Assembly (NCBI GenBank): GCA_023078685.1
Contig: JALGAS010000002.1
Location: forward strand, 7,006,001-7,070,000
Length of the DNA: 64,000 bases
Reading direction: 5' to 3'
Source of the DNA: Neopestalotiopsis rosae
Taxonomy: Eukaryota > Ascomycota > Sordariomycetes > Amphisphaeriales > Sporocadaceae
Every line of letters begins with the position of its first letter. Position 1 is the first letter of the stretch. Below the pieces are notes generated by a model. The model searched no databases. It worked only from the letters and a program-made list of their open reading frames with translations, and was not told where the DNA came from. The translations under genes and the position numbers were made by a program. Below are positions 1 through 11,514 of this stretch, piece after piece.

Positions 1-670
1 GATTTGCCGCCACTGCCAAAACACAGTGAAACAGGGGTCCTCTCTGCGATGACGCTGCGAGTCTGAGAATCACATTGCGGTAAGGATTACAATTCGGTGT
101 TAATACACACTGAGGCGTCATACGTTGGTCAAAATACGACCAGAGCTGCTCCTCGACAGGACTCATTTGCATCTGAGTCAATGGTCGATGCAAGATATGC
201 TTGTGATGGCCAGCCTTGAAACGAGACAAGTGGGATGGCTGCTTGATGTGTCCTGTTAATGATGGAACAAATAAGGAAACACGCCGTGGTTTGGGCGAAA
301 TGGAAAAATCGCCGTCGTCATATGGTGCATCAATCGTGCTTGCAAGATTATCGTCAAAGTCCTTCTGCATAGTGTTTAGGAACATCCATGCCTCAACCGA
401 AGCCGGACGAAGCCTGATCGGAGAGCGGCGACCCGGACTGCCAGCTTTGGTCCCGCCAAACCAAGTCAAACGAATATCATAGCAGCAGTTGAAGCCAAGG
501 CGTCGACAATGATTACAAGTAGGACGTTGTTCCGGGCACTTCACCCGCCGTTCTAAAAAGACGAATCAGTGGTTTTGCTAGGACGAGCCGGCAGGATTGT
601 AGACGCGCACACCTCGGCACTTCCGACAGCCGCTCCGAGTCCGTAAGGCATCCCGAGTGAGTCCGGACAT
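1..670 (-). CDS. Zn(II)2Cys6 fungal transcription factor, N-terminal part (runs off left edge)
   Basis: Nuclear DNA-binding regulator, partial. I join exon 613..670 (starts MSGLTRDALRTRSGCRKCR) to exon 1..552, which stays open to base 1. The intron 553..612 has a GTGTGC donor and a TTTTTAG acceptor and falls inside the zinc cluster. Splicing gives CRKCRERRVKC followed by PEQRPTCNHCRRLGFNC, spacing C-x2-C-x6-C-x6-C-x2-C-x6-C, the Zn2Cys6 binuclear cluster. Downstream sequence (SPVEEQLWSYFDQR, NPYRNVILRLA) resembles the middle region of fungal-specific regulators. The C-terminus lies outside the window, so target genes cannot be guessed. The start at 670 is the first ATG upstream of the cluster that leaves a short N-terminus, as is usual. 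The family call is firm. Confidence 0.9.
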
Positions 671-1566
671 GGCGTCGGTATCAATAGTTGTAAGGTATAT
701 ATGTATCATGCACAAATGATACGCCCACGCTGGTAGAGCCGCAGTATCACGCATGGATTGCATGTACAAGGCAGCTGTATAGAGAAGAGGGTCTCGGAGA
801 GGGATCATTATCGGCTCGACAGCCGACCGTACCCATCAAGCCCCGCCGATCCGATTCTGGGGTAAACAGGGTCCGTGTATCCCCGTCGCCATTTTCCATA
901 CGTACTATGCATTGCCCGTGCTGCTCGTGAACTTTATTTACGTAGTGTCAACCAGGCATGGGGAACGGGAATACCCCGCACAATATTGTAAAGTACACAC
1001 TAATAATAGTGTTAAAAGCAATCCTTCAAAGTCAGTTATGGTTCGCGCTCACATATACACAGAACCGAATCTAGTCAATGAATTTCAATTTTCTTCATGA
1101 TTTGCTTGAAAAGCATGCATTTGTACAACCAATTATTAATAAACGTGTCTAGCAAGGTTCTCCATTTCGAAGTCTCTTTGTTGCTGGAGCTCTGAGCTTC
1201 GTCAACCCTTTCGCCAAGAACTCTCCCTCCCACCGTGGGACGGTCCGCTGCAGAGAAGGCGTGGAACTTCCGTTATTGGTTACCAGGCACTTCAAAGTGA
1301 ATTGTCCCGAGCTTCACAGCGATTTGACCCACGCAAAGGAAGCATTATATCACCTCATAGTAGTTGAAACCTGCCCCCTAGCCCCGCGTCCCAAGGGCCC
1401 CTCACGCCGGGTCCGGTCATCCAGCTGTATTCGAGTCCCTCGTTCCAATTCGAACATCTTGTAGTATAGAATCTGAAGTTCGAATACGTCGCGGTATGAG
1501 ATGTCGTCGTCACGGAATGTTTGCCTTGAGTAAGTTCTACGACCAACGAACAGATTGGGCACAATT
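671..1566. other. Intergenic, 0.9 kb
   Basis: This lies between two minus-strand genes: the promoter of the zinc-cluster regulator and the 3' flank of the NmrA-like gene. Only short, overlapping, compositionally random ORFs are present. I see no RNA gene or mobile element. Confidence 0.5.
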
Positions 1567-2403
1567 TCAACCCCATATCCTGTCCATCATGCGCTTCAGC
1601 GGCCAGTACCCAGGCACATTTCCAGAGAGCAGTCCGAAAAAGACTCGAGATAGAATCTCCGAGGCGTAGCGGCCGAACGAGTCGCCGCCCAGGCTCGTGA
1701 CAATGACTGCTTCGCCAACATCATCATAGGCCTTCTCGGTAGCGAGCTCGGCAAAGCCAGCACCAAGGTCCGTGTACGAAACGCCCACACGCGACTTGTC
1801 CACGCTGATTTCGTAGCCCGTGGGCGGCTCGTCAATAAGCACAGGCGGCTGCACTAGGAGCAAGCGCAGCAGGTCGCCGTCGACTTCGCCAAAGATTCGG
1901 TGCCCCTCGAGGAGGTCGGCGTAGGGGTAGTAGAAGGCTTTCTTGACGATGAAGCGGATGGGATCGAAGCCGGTGTCGAGGCGCTTATTCCAAGTGACGG
2001 AAGAAAGCAGCAGAAGCCGGGGCTTTTGCCATATCGTTGTTGCTTGTAGTTCTGCTTGTTTCTTGAGGGCGCGCAGGCCCGACACGATGGATTGGGCGGC
2101 TGTCTGAATCACATTGACGCCGGGAATGTTGCGGTTCTCGCCAATGGTGCAAATCACAACGTCGGCTCCGGCCAGGCAGTCTTGTATCGTCTCGGTGTCG
2201 GTCAAGTTTCCTTCCCACACCTGGCATGATGGGTGAGATAGCAGATCTGGGACGAGTTTGAAAAGTCTCTCCTTGGACCGGACAAAGATTCTCAACGAGA
2301 GTGATAGATCCTTCTTGGAAAGAAGAGAGCGCAGTGTCGCGCTGCCGGTGCTGCCCGTAGCTCCAAAGAGCGCAATCGTTGTTGGCTTCGAGGAGGTCGC
2401 CAT
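1567..2403 (-). CDS. NAD(P)-binding Rossmann-fold protein, NmrA-like/SDR-atypical
   Basis: Single exon, 278 aa from the ATG at 2403 (MATSSKPTTIALFGATGSTG). The glycine-rich dinucleotide-binding loop GATGSTG is at residues 14-20, right after the first beta strand. ADVVICTIGENRN follows in the position where atypical SDR/NmrA proteins keep the strand that contacts the cofactor. No YxxxK catalytic pair is obvious, so it could be a redox sensor or an isomerase/reductase of the isoflavone-reductase-like group. An in-frame ATG 33 nt upstream exists, but its extension (MSWTNIIFTIK) is not typical; the inner start puts the Rossmann strand at the usual place. Cytosolic, no signal peptide. The substrate is unknown. 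Confidence 0.8.
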   Translation of the reverse strand: MATSSKPTTIALFGATGSTGSATLRSLLSKKDLSLSLRIFVRSKERLFKLVPDLLSHPSCQVWEGNLTDTETIQDCLAGADVVICTIGENRNIPGVNVIQTAAQSIVSGLRALKKQAELQATTIWQKPRLLLLSSVTWNKRLDTGFDPIRFIVKKAFYYPYADLLEGHRIFGEVDGDLLRLLLVQPPVLIDEPPTGYEISVDKSRVGVSYTDLGAGFAELATEKAYDDVGEAVIVTSLGGDSFGRYASEILSRVFFGLLSGNVPGYWPLKRMMDRIWG

Positions 2404-3404
2404 TTTTATCGTGAATATTATGTTGGTCCAACTCAATCAATTTCTAATAGGGTGAACGAGTACATGCAAGGTCGAATTTGCATCATTCGGGTGTGCACGT
2501 AAAGTGGCAGTATATAGCTGTTGGTGACACATGGTGAACATCGTCGCGTTCCGATCGATTCCCGCTCGGAGATCGGGTTATCGCAAGCAGATCTCGCCGA
2601 TTTGTGATTCTGGATATAATCAAGGCTTGGTAATTATTCATTATCTTTTTTGTGTTTAGGACCGAAAAGCACGACGCTCTTTTCGGCATTCTCGAAAAGT
2701 CCATTTTAGTATACATCGGAACCCGGCGCCCCACTCTAGTATGGTAACAATAGGTGGGTGCCCGTTGGTTACTATTGCCCGAATCCCGTGCAGTGTCTAA
2801 CGTAGTAGAAGAACTGAATCGTGATTGAATGCACTTCGCAAGCATTCAAACAAATGATTGTCAATATTCACTTATCATATCCAACCTTTTTCTGGGTTAG
2901 GTTGCAGAAACTCCAATGATGCCAAGTTCTTTGAGCTACTGTGCGTGTATATGCAGGGACGTTTCGGACCCCAACCAATATCTACATATTCACTGCAATT
3001 TTAGCATCCCCCAAGGCAATAGAGACACTTCAAAGACCCGATGAAGCCGGATTGGCTGAGCCAAGAACTATAATTCGGAGCGTTGCGGTTTCACTGCGAT
3101 TTTAGCATCGCCAAAGGCGACCGAGGCGTTTCAAAAGCCCAATGCAGCTGGATTCGATTAGCTGAGAGTTCCTTGAGGTCCTTAAGTCACGTTGCGTTGA
3201 GCTCTGCAGCATACCAACTCATCATTGCATTTCACTGCAATTTTAGCACTCCCAAGGCAACTAGGGCAATTCATTATTCCGCGAACTGGAAGCAATTCCG
3301 CAAGAGTATATCAAGGGAGAGGCATAGACTGGGGGAGGCGCATATCAAGTCGCTGACTCCGAATTCACTGCAAATTTAGCGTCGCTAAAGCAACCAGAGG
3401 CACT
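2404..3404. other. Intergenic, 1.0 kb, contains degenerate repeats
   Basis: No gene is supported. The right half carries the four-copy repeat annotated separately. The left half contains only short ORFs in conflicting frames. Confidence 0.5.
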
Positions 3405-3410
3405 TCAATT
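2989..3410 (+). repeat. Four-copy degenerate interspersed repeat (about 45-bp core)
   Basis: Cores start at about 2990, 3090, 3230 and 3364, each beginning TTCACTGC(A/G)A(T/A)TTTAGC and followed by a CCAAAGGCAAC-like block and then CACTTCAA. Spacing is about 100, 140 and 130 bp. Copies 1 and 2 stay alignable for about 70 bp. In one frame they read FTAILASPKA and differ mainly at third codon positions. They look like remnants of a tandemly repeated sequence, possibly once coding. The last copy overlaps the 3' end of the neighbouring gene. Confidence 0.6.
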
Positions 3411-5568
3411 CCCCCACGAGTTCACGGCGAGTATACTCATTCGAACATTCTCGACCAAGAACTCGTCCATCTCGCTGGATCTTTTCGCACTGTTCGTTTT
3501 TGGGTTCGTGTGAGACTTTCTATTGCCGCCAGTGAGTGTCGCTGCCCTCCTGCCGGGGTCAATCTCGAGTCGTGGACCTTGACCTGAAGAATGTCCTATC
3601 CAGTAAGGTATAGGAGATGTTTCTGTGCCTTGCACCGTCGAATCCTCTGCAAGGGACAGATCTTCGTCTTCTCTGTTCACCAAATCCGCAAGTTGGAGAC
3701 ATGATCTAGTGTCTCGGAGTAAACGGAACACGGGCTGAAGCTGGAAAAACACATGGGCGGATTCTCGTATTGTATGTGCTGGACTCAGGTTGATCTCTGA
3801 TAAGGCAGTTGCCAGATGAACGCCTATGATGGCCTTTGAAGCCGATTTGCTGTCGCCAGTAGATATCACAACATACTCCGAGGAGTCGGGCGTGAAAGCC
3901 TGAGTCAACCGGCCCATTCCCAAATTGTGCGAATCCATCGACACCGGCACTTCTCTCAGTATTATACGGCTGTCTTGGTTGTCAAGGCGTCGGCCGAAGT
4001 CAACGTCGAACTGGAGTCGAGGAAGGAAGAGAGAGATGGCTGCTTCGATGATGTGGCTCGATGCAGGCGCGGGTGGACGAGGTGACTCGGCGTCGTCGGC
4101 AGCCATTGGAGGTTGAAATAAGACGGCCCATAACTGCTGAAATCTCAATGGTAGATTAGGCTGCGATAGGTTAGCAAGCCCGTCACTCTTGTGAGGGTTT
4201 TCGGTTGAGCTTACTAGTAGACCTGTCGCATCAAGAAGTTCCCCTGGTGTGATGGACTGTTTGCTCTCATCGCCCATGAGACCAGCAACCAAGGCCTTAG
4301 TGAACCCTTGACTTGCCGAGTCGGCTTGAAGAATATGACCATAATGATAGGAAGAGCTCCATTTCTTCTTATCCAATCTTGTCCGCAGCAACAAATCCAT
4401 CAATGACGATATGTCTTCTCGTCGTACTGCCCCTTGCCCTACAGCTGGTCTGCTGACGAATAATCGCCGCGCCACATCTTCGAGTTGTTTCTCTGGAGGC
4501 ATAGCATGTATATACTGAGGGCCAATCATGGCCAGGACGTCCATGGCATCGCTCAAGCTGGTCGTCATATCGTTTCCTTGGGCGGCAGACTTGTCATCGC
4601 GGTATTGTGTTGCCGTCTCTGGCGCCGCCAGACTCCTAAACACCCGCGCAAAGCTGGCATTGTGGAAAAAGGTCGCATCGCGGCGCCAAAACCAGTCGAG
4701 TTCTCGGGTACCTAGGAGGGAATCACATTGGAGCACAGTGAGCAGAGCCGCGCGCTGAAAGGCATCAAAATCGAGGTTCGTCGTCTGCTCGAGATGACGT
4801 GGGAAGGGATGATGGGCGTAAAAGTGGAAACTCCTCCAGAGAAGCTGGACCGCGCTCTCAGAGATTATAGACTCGGGATGCGTGCTTCGAATGTGGTTCC
4901 GAAAGCTACCATAGTTCCAGCCTATTGTCAGATGCTTAGCACCAGTCGCTTTCCTTATCTTTCTTACGAGAAGTACAATATTGAAATGGCCTACATTTCT
5001 GGTTTGCAGAGTCTTCAATACAGTGCCTATCGAATATCGCTTGCAGGTGTTGATACCCTCTCCACGGTTGCGGCAAAAGTACCTTTCCCAGATCGTAAGC
5101 GACCGAGTCTTTGAGTATAGGTCAGATCCATCAGATCCATCTCAGCCCAGTCGATCGAGAAACGTGGGGATCGCCAATAACATACCAGGGGTGGCTGCAT
5201 TTAGATATCTAGTCACTTCTCGTTCCTGTGGCCCAAGAAAGAGGTGATTTATGAAATTTGTTATTGATGATGCCATTTTCTTCTCGTCGCGATACCAAAA
5301 GAGCGACAGTATGTAGAAGTACTGTACTGAACTTGCTACTACCGGAGTGGCGTTTATCGTGGAACTGCCCGTAGTCAATGGTGGATAGAGAGTGATGAGG
5401 TGGCTTATGTCTTCAGGTGGAAACTGTCAGCTTGACCCCACACAAGATAGAATTGGTGCCTAGATTTCCCAGATTGGTTAGAATTCCCAGCCCAGGTTTT
5501 ATACCTTCGGATTTACGGATTAGAGCCCCTGAACAGGGCTGGGTCATGGATATCTCGTGTGTTGCCAT
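3405..5568 (-). CDS. Hypothetical protein, five exons, about 630 aa
   Basis: Not recognised. I reconstruct exons 5505..5568, 5186..5410, 4968..5108, 4215..4921 and 3405..4160. The four introns have GTATAA/GTATGT/GTAAGA/GTAAGC donors and AAG/AAG/TAG/CAG acceptors, and CTGAC, CTAAG and CTAAC branch-like motifs are present. All phases agree, giving one 630-residue frame. The 54-nt intron 4161..4214 is a multiple of three and free of stops, so it could be missed. The protein is soluble-looking and alpha-helical, rich in Trp/Phe in its first half (LLWRSFHFYAHHPFPRH, RELDWFWRRDATFFHN). It has a Pro/Ser-rich middle and a polar basic tail (RKSHTNPKTNSAKRS). I see no signal peptide, membrane segment or catalytic motif. 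The first exon is the least certain. Confidence 0.6.
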
Positions 5569-5773
5569 TTGTTCAATATTGTTGCTATCGTTGTGTATAG
5601 TCTCACATTTATTCCGCGGTTTGAGATATGATCATAGCAGGGTGTCACGAGCATCACACGACGAGCAAAATTTTTGAACCAAAATAAATGAAAGAATCAA
5701 AATATGCAGTTGCTTGCGTTTGTTGCTTGGGGGTATATTAACAATAATTAATCGATAGACGACGTAAATAAAA

Positions 5774-7211
5774 TCAAAACTTTTGCGATGACTTCTCGTC
5801 CGCGAGGAAGCTTCGCGGCACCACCAGTTCCTCGATATAGGTATCCTTTGGCGACTTGCCCGTGAGCTCCTCCTGGCTCTCGTTGGACTTGCGCTCCGAC
5901 ACTGGCCACAGGCGGCTGGTGCGCTTCGACGACTTGGAGTTGTTGCTGTTGGCCTCGGTGTTGGAGTTGGTCGTAATGTCCACCTCGCGCGTGAGGACGA
6001 TCTGGTTCTTGCCCGGCATGGCCTTGTCGCCGCTGTTGCGGCCCTGAACGTAGACGGCCCCCTCTTCGGCGTCGTCAATGTCGAACGTGGTCATTCCGTA
6101 CGAGTCCTTGGCCGACCGGTTCTTGCGCGACTGCTGGTTGCTGCCAAAGGTGCGGGCATGCATGTCGCTGGCGCTGCGACCCGTGCGGCCGCGCGTGTCC
6201 CAGATGCCCATCTTCTGGCCCACGGTCTTGGCGAGGGGTTGAAGGGAGGCGAGACTACCGGCCGTAATGGCGAGACCCTGTTCGGTAGTAGACCAAATGG
6301 CAATATCTACGGTTGCCCCTATAAGTGGTCAAGGTTAGTATACTGATTCACATGTTACTCAGTCGTCAGAGAAGGAGTCTCTTACAGAGAAAGTCGGGGT
6401 CCTTGAAGTTCTCGATATAGGCAAAGCGGACGACAACGGCAATACTAGCGACGCAACCCATTCCCAGGATGGGAATGAGGGCGTACTTTGTCCTCCGGTT
6501 CATTTGTAGGCCCTTAATCATGTGTAGCGGCAGCAGAGCAAAAGTGAAGTCGGCAATCACGCTGATGGCGCTGTACAGGTACGTCAGGGCGGCGATGATG
6601 CCCGCGTCGACACAGCTTCCCTCCTTTCCAACCTTGGCCCAGAAGTAGGTGATGGGGTGGCACTGGAACAGAGTGACAAAGAAAAAGACGAGGCCGGTGA
6701 GAACCGAGCAGAACATGGCCAGGTAGAGAATGTAGTGGTGAATGCGTTGAACCGTGATGCGAAGTAGGAAAACGCCGATGGAGAGTTTGGAGGTGATCAT
6801 GGAAACGCAATACCAAATGTAGCAGAGCCACCAGTACTAAAATGAAAGTCAGTTTGCTGTTGTGTTGTGACGAGAGTGGTATAATTCCACCCACCTTCAT
6901 TGCTGTTTCGAAGTCGTCGTCTGAAAGGTCGCTGTGATGCCTTCCAGTTCCATAGTGAACGCCGGTAATGGCACAAGTGACGAAAAGAGTGAATGAAATC
7001 TGTATTGGTATTGGGTTCAGTAACCGACTCGAGTGTATCAGGAACATGTATATCCACTTACAGAAGCAAAAACCATCAAATAATCATCTCTACCGAGCCC
7101 CTTGACAATGAACAGTCTAGTGATAATTCTCAAGGCCATGGAAATAATGGCAATCGTCAACAGCGTGATGCAGACCACCATCAACTGGGGCCCACGGTTT
7201 TCGACGGCCAT
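5774..7211 (-). CDS. PTH11-like/rhodopsin-domain integral membrane protein
   Basis: Exons 7062..7211, 6895..6999, 6386..6836 and 5774..6318 join in frame to 416 aa. The product has about seven transmembrane helices: TLLTIAIISMALRIITRLFI, SFTLFVTCAITGV, WWLCYIWYCVSMITSKLS, LAMFCSVLTGLVFFFVTLF, GIIAALTYLYSAISVIADF, YALIPILGMGCVASIAVVV and a last one near DIAIWSTTEQGLAITAG. The loop motifs ITRLFIVKGLGRDDY, VTLFQCHPITYFW and DIAIWS are hallmarks of the fungal rhodopsin-domain family, which includes Pth11-related receptors. The N-terminal CFEM domain of true Pth11 is absent. A polar cytoplasmic tail of about 150 residues (SKSSKRTSRLWPVSERK) follows. The protein is in the plasma membrane by family; the ligand is unknown. 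Confidence 0.85.
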
Positions 7212-8282
7212 GGTGGGCAACAAGCGTTGTGCCTCTACTGGCACAGAAATCCTCCGGTTGGTGTTTTGGTATTGGTATAGGTATTGGTAGTACAGAATTA
7301 AAAAACAACGAGCGACATGTGGATATATAAAATACAAGGAAAGACGGGAATACCAACCATTCGGGGAGAGAAACCTCAAACGACCGGACTGGCCAAAAGA
7401 ACTGGATGTGCCTTTCTAGATATTTCATTCTCCAGGGTGTCAAAAAGTGGCTCCCGGTCCCAATCACTGCCCAGGGCCCAGGTTTCTTGTCTCTGTTGGC
7501 GGGACCGGATCGGACGTCTCTTGATCGGCGGACATATCGCTCCACCTGGCTACTAGACATGGCAGGACTGATGAGCAGCCCAGGGCCCGGGGTGCCATTT
7601 CTTCGCGAGATTACCAACCCTAGATGCCGAATGCAAGCAAGCGCAGGGCCACTGCGTGCTCACTTGAATGTAACCTTTACTCTGGATTAGGCAAATTTGT
7701 GGACATGCTCTGGTATTCCATGCTCAGCTCGTTTAGTAGCTCGATTAATGCCAGACCAGTATACTACTCCTCTCTCTTTCTCTCTCTCAAGGGGGAGAAG
7801 ATCTGAAATCTGATAATAGTATTCTACGATACTGGGGGGAAGATTGTTTCGTAGCGTACTATGTAACCTCAGATGATGATCTCTCTCGAGGGGGCTTGGG
7901 GAGGAAGGCTTACGAGAAAGTGTCGTAATCCCCCGAGAGGTCAAAGAGACGTGAGCCAAGCCCGCCACGCGTGCGCAAGTCTGCAAAGGAACCTCGGGGT
8001 GCCGGCCGGCTCCTGTCGTGGCTTGTCAAGACTAAGGTAGTTTATGGGAAGGCGTTGGCTTCTGGCTTCTGGGAACAAGCATTCTACCTTACTTTCTTTC
8101 TTTCTTCCCGAGGTGCCTGGCCCTGGTGCTGGTGTGCGGTGCCACTGCCAGGTGCTGTGTGTGTCTGGTGTGTGTGTACCCTATCAACGATGCAGAAATC
8201 AGGGGAACCCGCCCGCAGACCACTAAGGTATGTAGGTACTAGGTAGGGAGACTAAGCTGACCACAAGTACACCACGGTTGCG

Positions 8283-8300
8283 AGGTAGGTCGACCTACCT
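8283..8300. repeat. 18-bp perfect palindrome in an AGGTA-rich block
   Basis: AGGTAGGTCGACCTACCT is its own reverse complement. The flanks contain further AGGTA/TACCT units (8226-8248, 8300-8310). Similar blocks recur at about 27220-27250 and 36720-36750. Confidence 0.6.
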
Positions 8301-10035
8301 ACCGACCTACTACTGTCACAGTAATCCCAGAGGGCGGCCATGTGTCTGCTTCTGGCATGTGTCGCCAAGCTCCGTGCTATCGATTGGTCAATGGGCCGGG
8401 GCCAGCGACCGGGATCTATATCCAGGATCTCAGAATGTCGATCTAAGCAGTGAAATCTTATCCACTTGGTATAGTGACGCCTATCTGCTCCAGGAAGGAT
8501 TGGCCGTTGCCGTTGTCTGCGGCTATTGCGGATTTGACAAGGCTCGGTCCATTCAAGGCCCTCATCACAATTTGCTTGCAGTGGCTGCCGGGGGCCCCAT
8601 TATGCCCTGGACTGCCCTTGAGAGGAGGGGCATTTTGCAGACTGTAGGTGGTTTTTTTGCTTATTTTTTCGCTTTTGCCACCGTTTATCCGTAAAATTAT
8701 GTGCATTTGACACAAGGATATGTTATGCAACATTATTGATTAGGAAAGCCTCTGTGGGCTTATTTATCAGAGACTCCATAGATGCGCAGCATTAAATTCT
8801 CACTCCTGTGTCAAGGTTCTAGGTTCTGCTTATGCGCGGTTTTCTGTTATGGAGAGCATAAGAATCCGTCAAACATGAATCAGTATCCTCGTTGCTCCAA
8901 AGATAAAGACGCGAGAGGTGGCGATAAGACGGCAGACAATCAAGCAATGCCAGAGATCTCAGTAACAAAAGGCAAAATAGATTAAAATCTACCGACATTC
9001 TGGTTCACATCGAAAAAGGATGGGGACCCGCTTGACTGATTGCCTCCCGAGGAACCGAAACACCGGGCCCATGGGCTGGACACTGGACAGGCCAGGAAAG
9101 GCGCTACAGGTTGGGCACGATCGAAGGTTTCTTTCTTGCGGATTCAGGGGTTTTCCAGGCCAGCACGATAGCGTCCTGGTGTCGAACTCTATTACCTTCT
9201 GCCATTCTGCCAAAAAGAGCTGCCAGGACTGCCAGAGACTGCTAGGCCAATGCTAGGGGCGCATTTCCCAGCGTCGCATGCCCGCCATAACCCGCTGATC
9301 CCAATTGCCCAAGCTCCTGCAAAACGCAAATACCGGCAGCGTTAGCACGCACGAGGTGACCCAGCAAAGCCAAGCCATAGCCAAGATCAGTTTGGCCACT
9401 TCTTCCGCATCCGCCATAATCACTGGATCAGGTATCATCGCGTCTACATAGTATCTGGAAGGGGAACGATGTACAGTTCTTTTGAGGTGCCTTGCCCTGC
9501 AAATCTTTTCTTCCCCTTCCCTCTGTCCACACCAGGAATTCCGAACTTCGAACCTGGAACCTTCGAGACCCGGCAAGACTATTTGGTCCCCTATTCTTGG
9601 CAAATCTCGTTCGAGAGAGTGTCCGTACGAGAGAGAGAGAGGGAGACAGAACTGGAGAAAGGGAGAGTGAAGATCATGAGGAGCCTCCCTCCCGGATTGC
9701 TCGGGTCTGCGGATGAGGCACCCTGCTGCTCATCATTGCACGTGGGTTATCGATTTAATATGATGAAGGGCCTTGAGGGCCTCTTTTGGACCAATTGTCA
9801 AGACTTTTGACTCTGCGTGGCAGCTGAGCCCGGCGGCTGGCTCTACTCCGCAACGGGTTACGGAGGCCTGGAAGGTTTGACAATTCCCGAAGACTCCCCA
9901 CTAGCCTTGGAGTTCTATCATCTGGTGAAGTTTTTTGAAGTCTTGTTTTCCGGCGCGAAGCCTCTCGGCGCGATCCTTACAATTATCACCAACGGGCGTG
10001 CTAATCTAGTAGGTTGTTGGCTTTTGCGCAATCAC

Positions 10036-10064
10036 TTACTACTACTGCTGCTGCTACTACTGCC
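10036..10064 (+). repeat. Imperfect CTA/CTG trinucleotide tract
   Basis: Short microsatellite-like run of CTA and CTG triplets in the gene-poor stretch; not inside any supported ORF. Confidence 0.6.
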
Positions 10065-10905
10065 GTGCTACAGTAGCATGAACGGTCTTGCTAATATAGA
10101 CTGTCCATTGTCTATTCTTCGATGCTTTTTCCTGTTGCGGGTAGTCCCCTAGCAACGGCGTCCAGCAAGCGCTTACGACTAGAGCGTTTGATCAGCGGGC
10201 GCTTGGGAAGAATTCAACCTCTGTTTTTGATGAGTCTTGACGCGGCTTATCTCCTATGACGAACGCGCTCGGGAAAACGTTGCGATTGGTTCAAAAACTT
10301 TACACCACCAAAGGAAAGAGATTCCGGCACTCTGGGTTGGGTTAATAATAAGATGGGAGATATTGACGGGCGCAGAGACCACGTGCCCTGTTGCCCAGAG
10401 CTTCAAACTCACATGATCAGAGCGCCATGCACGTCGCCGAATGCTAATGAATGAGCACCCTCCCCCCCTGTTTTGACCATTTTAATGACAGCGGTGAGAA
10501 TCCTTCGTTCCGCGCACTGCCCAAGATATGCTTCTTTTCATCGGTACTATGGTCAATGGTGGTCTATACTACGAACGGCTCTTATCTGATGAGTCTGGGG
10601 TATTACAGCTGAGAATTAGCTCTGCAAGATATATGCCGAATCCTTTAATAAGAGTGACTAAAGCACTGACTCAGCATTCTAGGTATCACTGAATATGCAG
10701 GAGAGGCCTGGAAATAGGCTAAAAAGAGAAACTAGTTGACTGTAGTGGCGAATTGACAACTGCCTAGTCTCGTTGGATTGCTCAATTCAAAGAGAATACG
10801 ACATAGCAGATTGTCAAGCTGAAAGATGGCTGGCATATATTCGTCTATATGCTAGATATATCAAAATCAGGCGTCAAGCGTGCCGCCGCTGAAGGTCCGG
10901 GTCTA

Positions 10906-11514
10906 TTATGCCTTGTAGGGAGCATTGGCGGCGACCCAGTTCAGGCACGGCGCCTGCACCCCTTCGGCGATGGCACCAAGGTGTGAGGTTTCGCTGATCT
11001 TGGGGTCGTTGGTAGATAGGTGTCGCCGTGTAAGATACTCCAGCACAGATGCTCAGGGCTCGATACTTTCGGCAGCCAGGTTGCGAAGCTTTCGTACTCG
11101 GATCCTTCCTGGGCTGCGCATGTTGGGCTACGCAAGTAGTGTCTTGACCCAAGCAAAATCATTCATGAGCCGCTGTTGCCATTGGCAATGTTTTAGGTGG
11201 CCTGGTGATATTTCAAGCCTTGAAAGTTGCCGACTCAAAGTTGATGCTTCCTAGTCTGATACGTGACTCGAGTCACAATACCCGCCCAGGTCACTGGGAA
11301 GGTCCCCAAAGTTGTTCACTTCGCAATTGGGGCTGCCGAGACTGCTCTGGGCGATGGGGATGCTTAATGGACCCAGTATGATCACCGCTTAACTGCAGGC
11401 GAACGCGATGTAACCGGAAGGGCGGGTATAGTAGTGAGCGATGCAGGGGGCGCACAGCTCTCGAGTTGACCAACAGTGGACTGGCGTGGGGGCTGCACTC
11501 TTGCGGCTGGACAA
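10906..11514 (-). pseudogene. Possible decayed coding frame with four internal stops
   Basis: One minus-strand frame of 203 codons has protein-like composition (EYLTRRHLSTNDPKISE, LGAIAEGVQAPCLNWVAANA). It is interrupted by stops at 11053-11055 (TGA), 11128-11130 (TAG), 11251-11253 (TAG) and 11389-11391 (TAA). All four could come from C-to-T changes of CGA/CAG/CAA codons, as in RIP. Other frames here also hold ORFs of 70-110 codons, so chance is a real alternative. Family not recognised. Confidence 0.2.
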
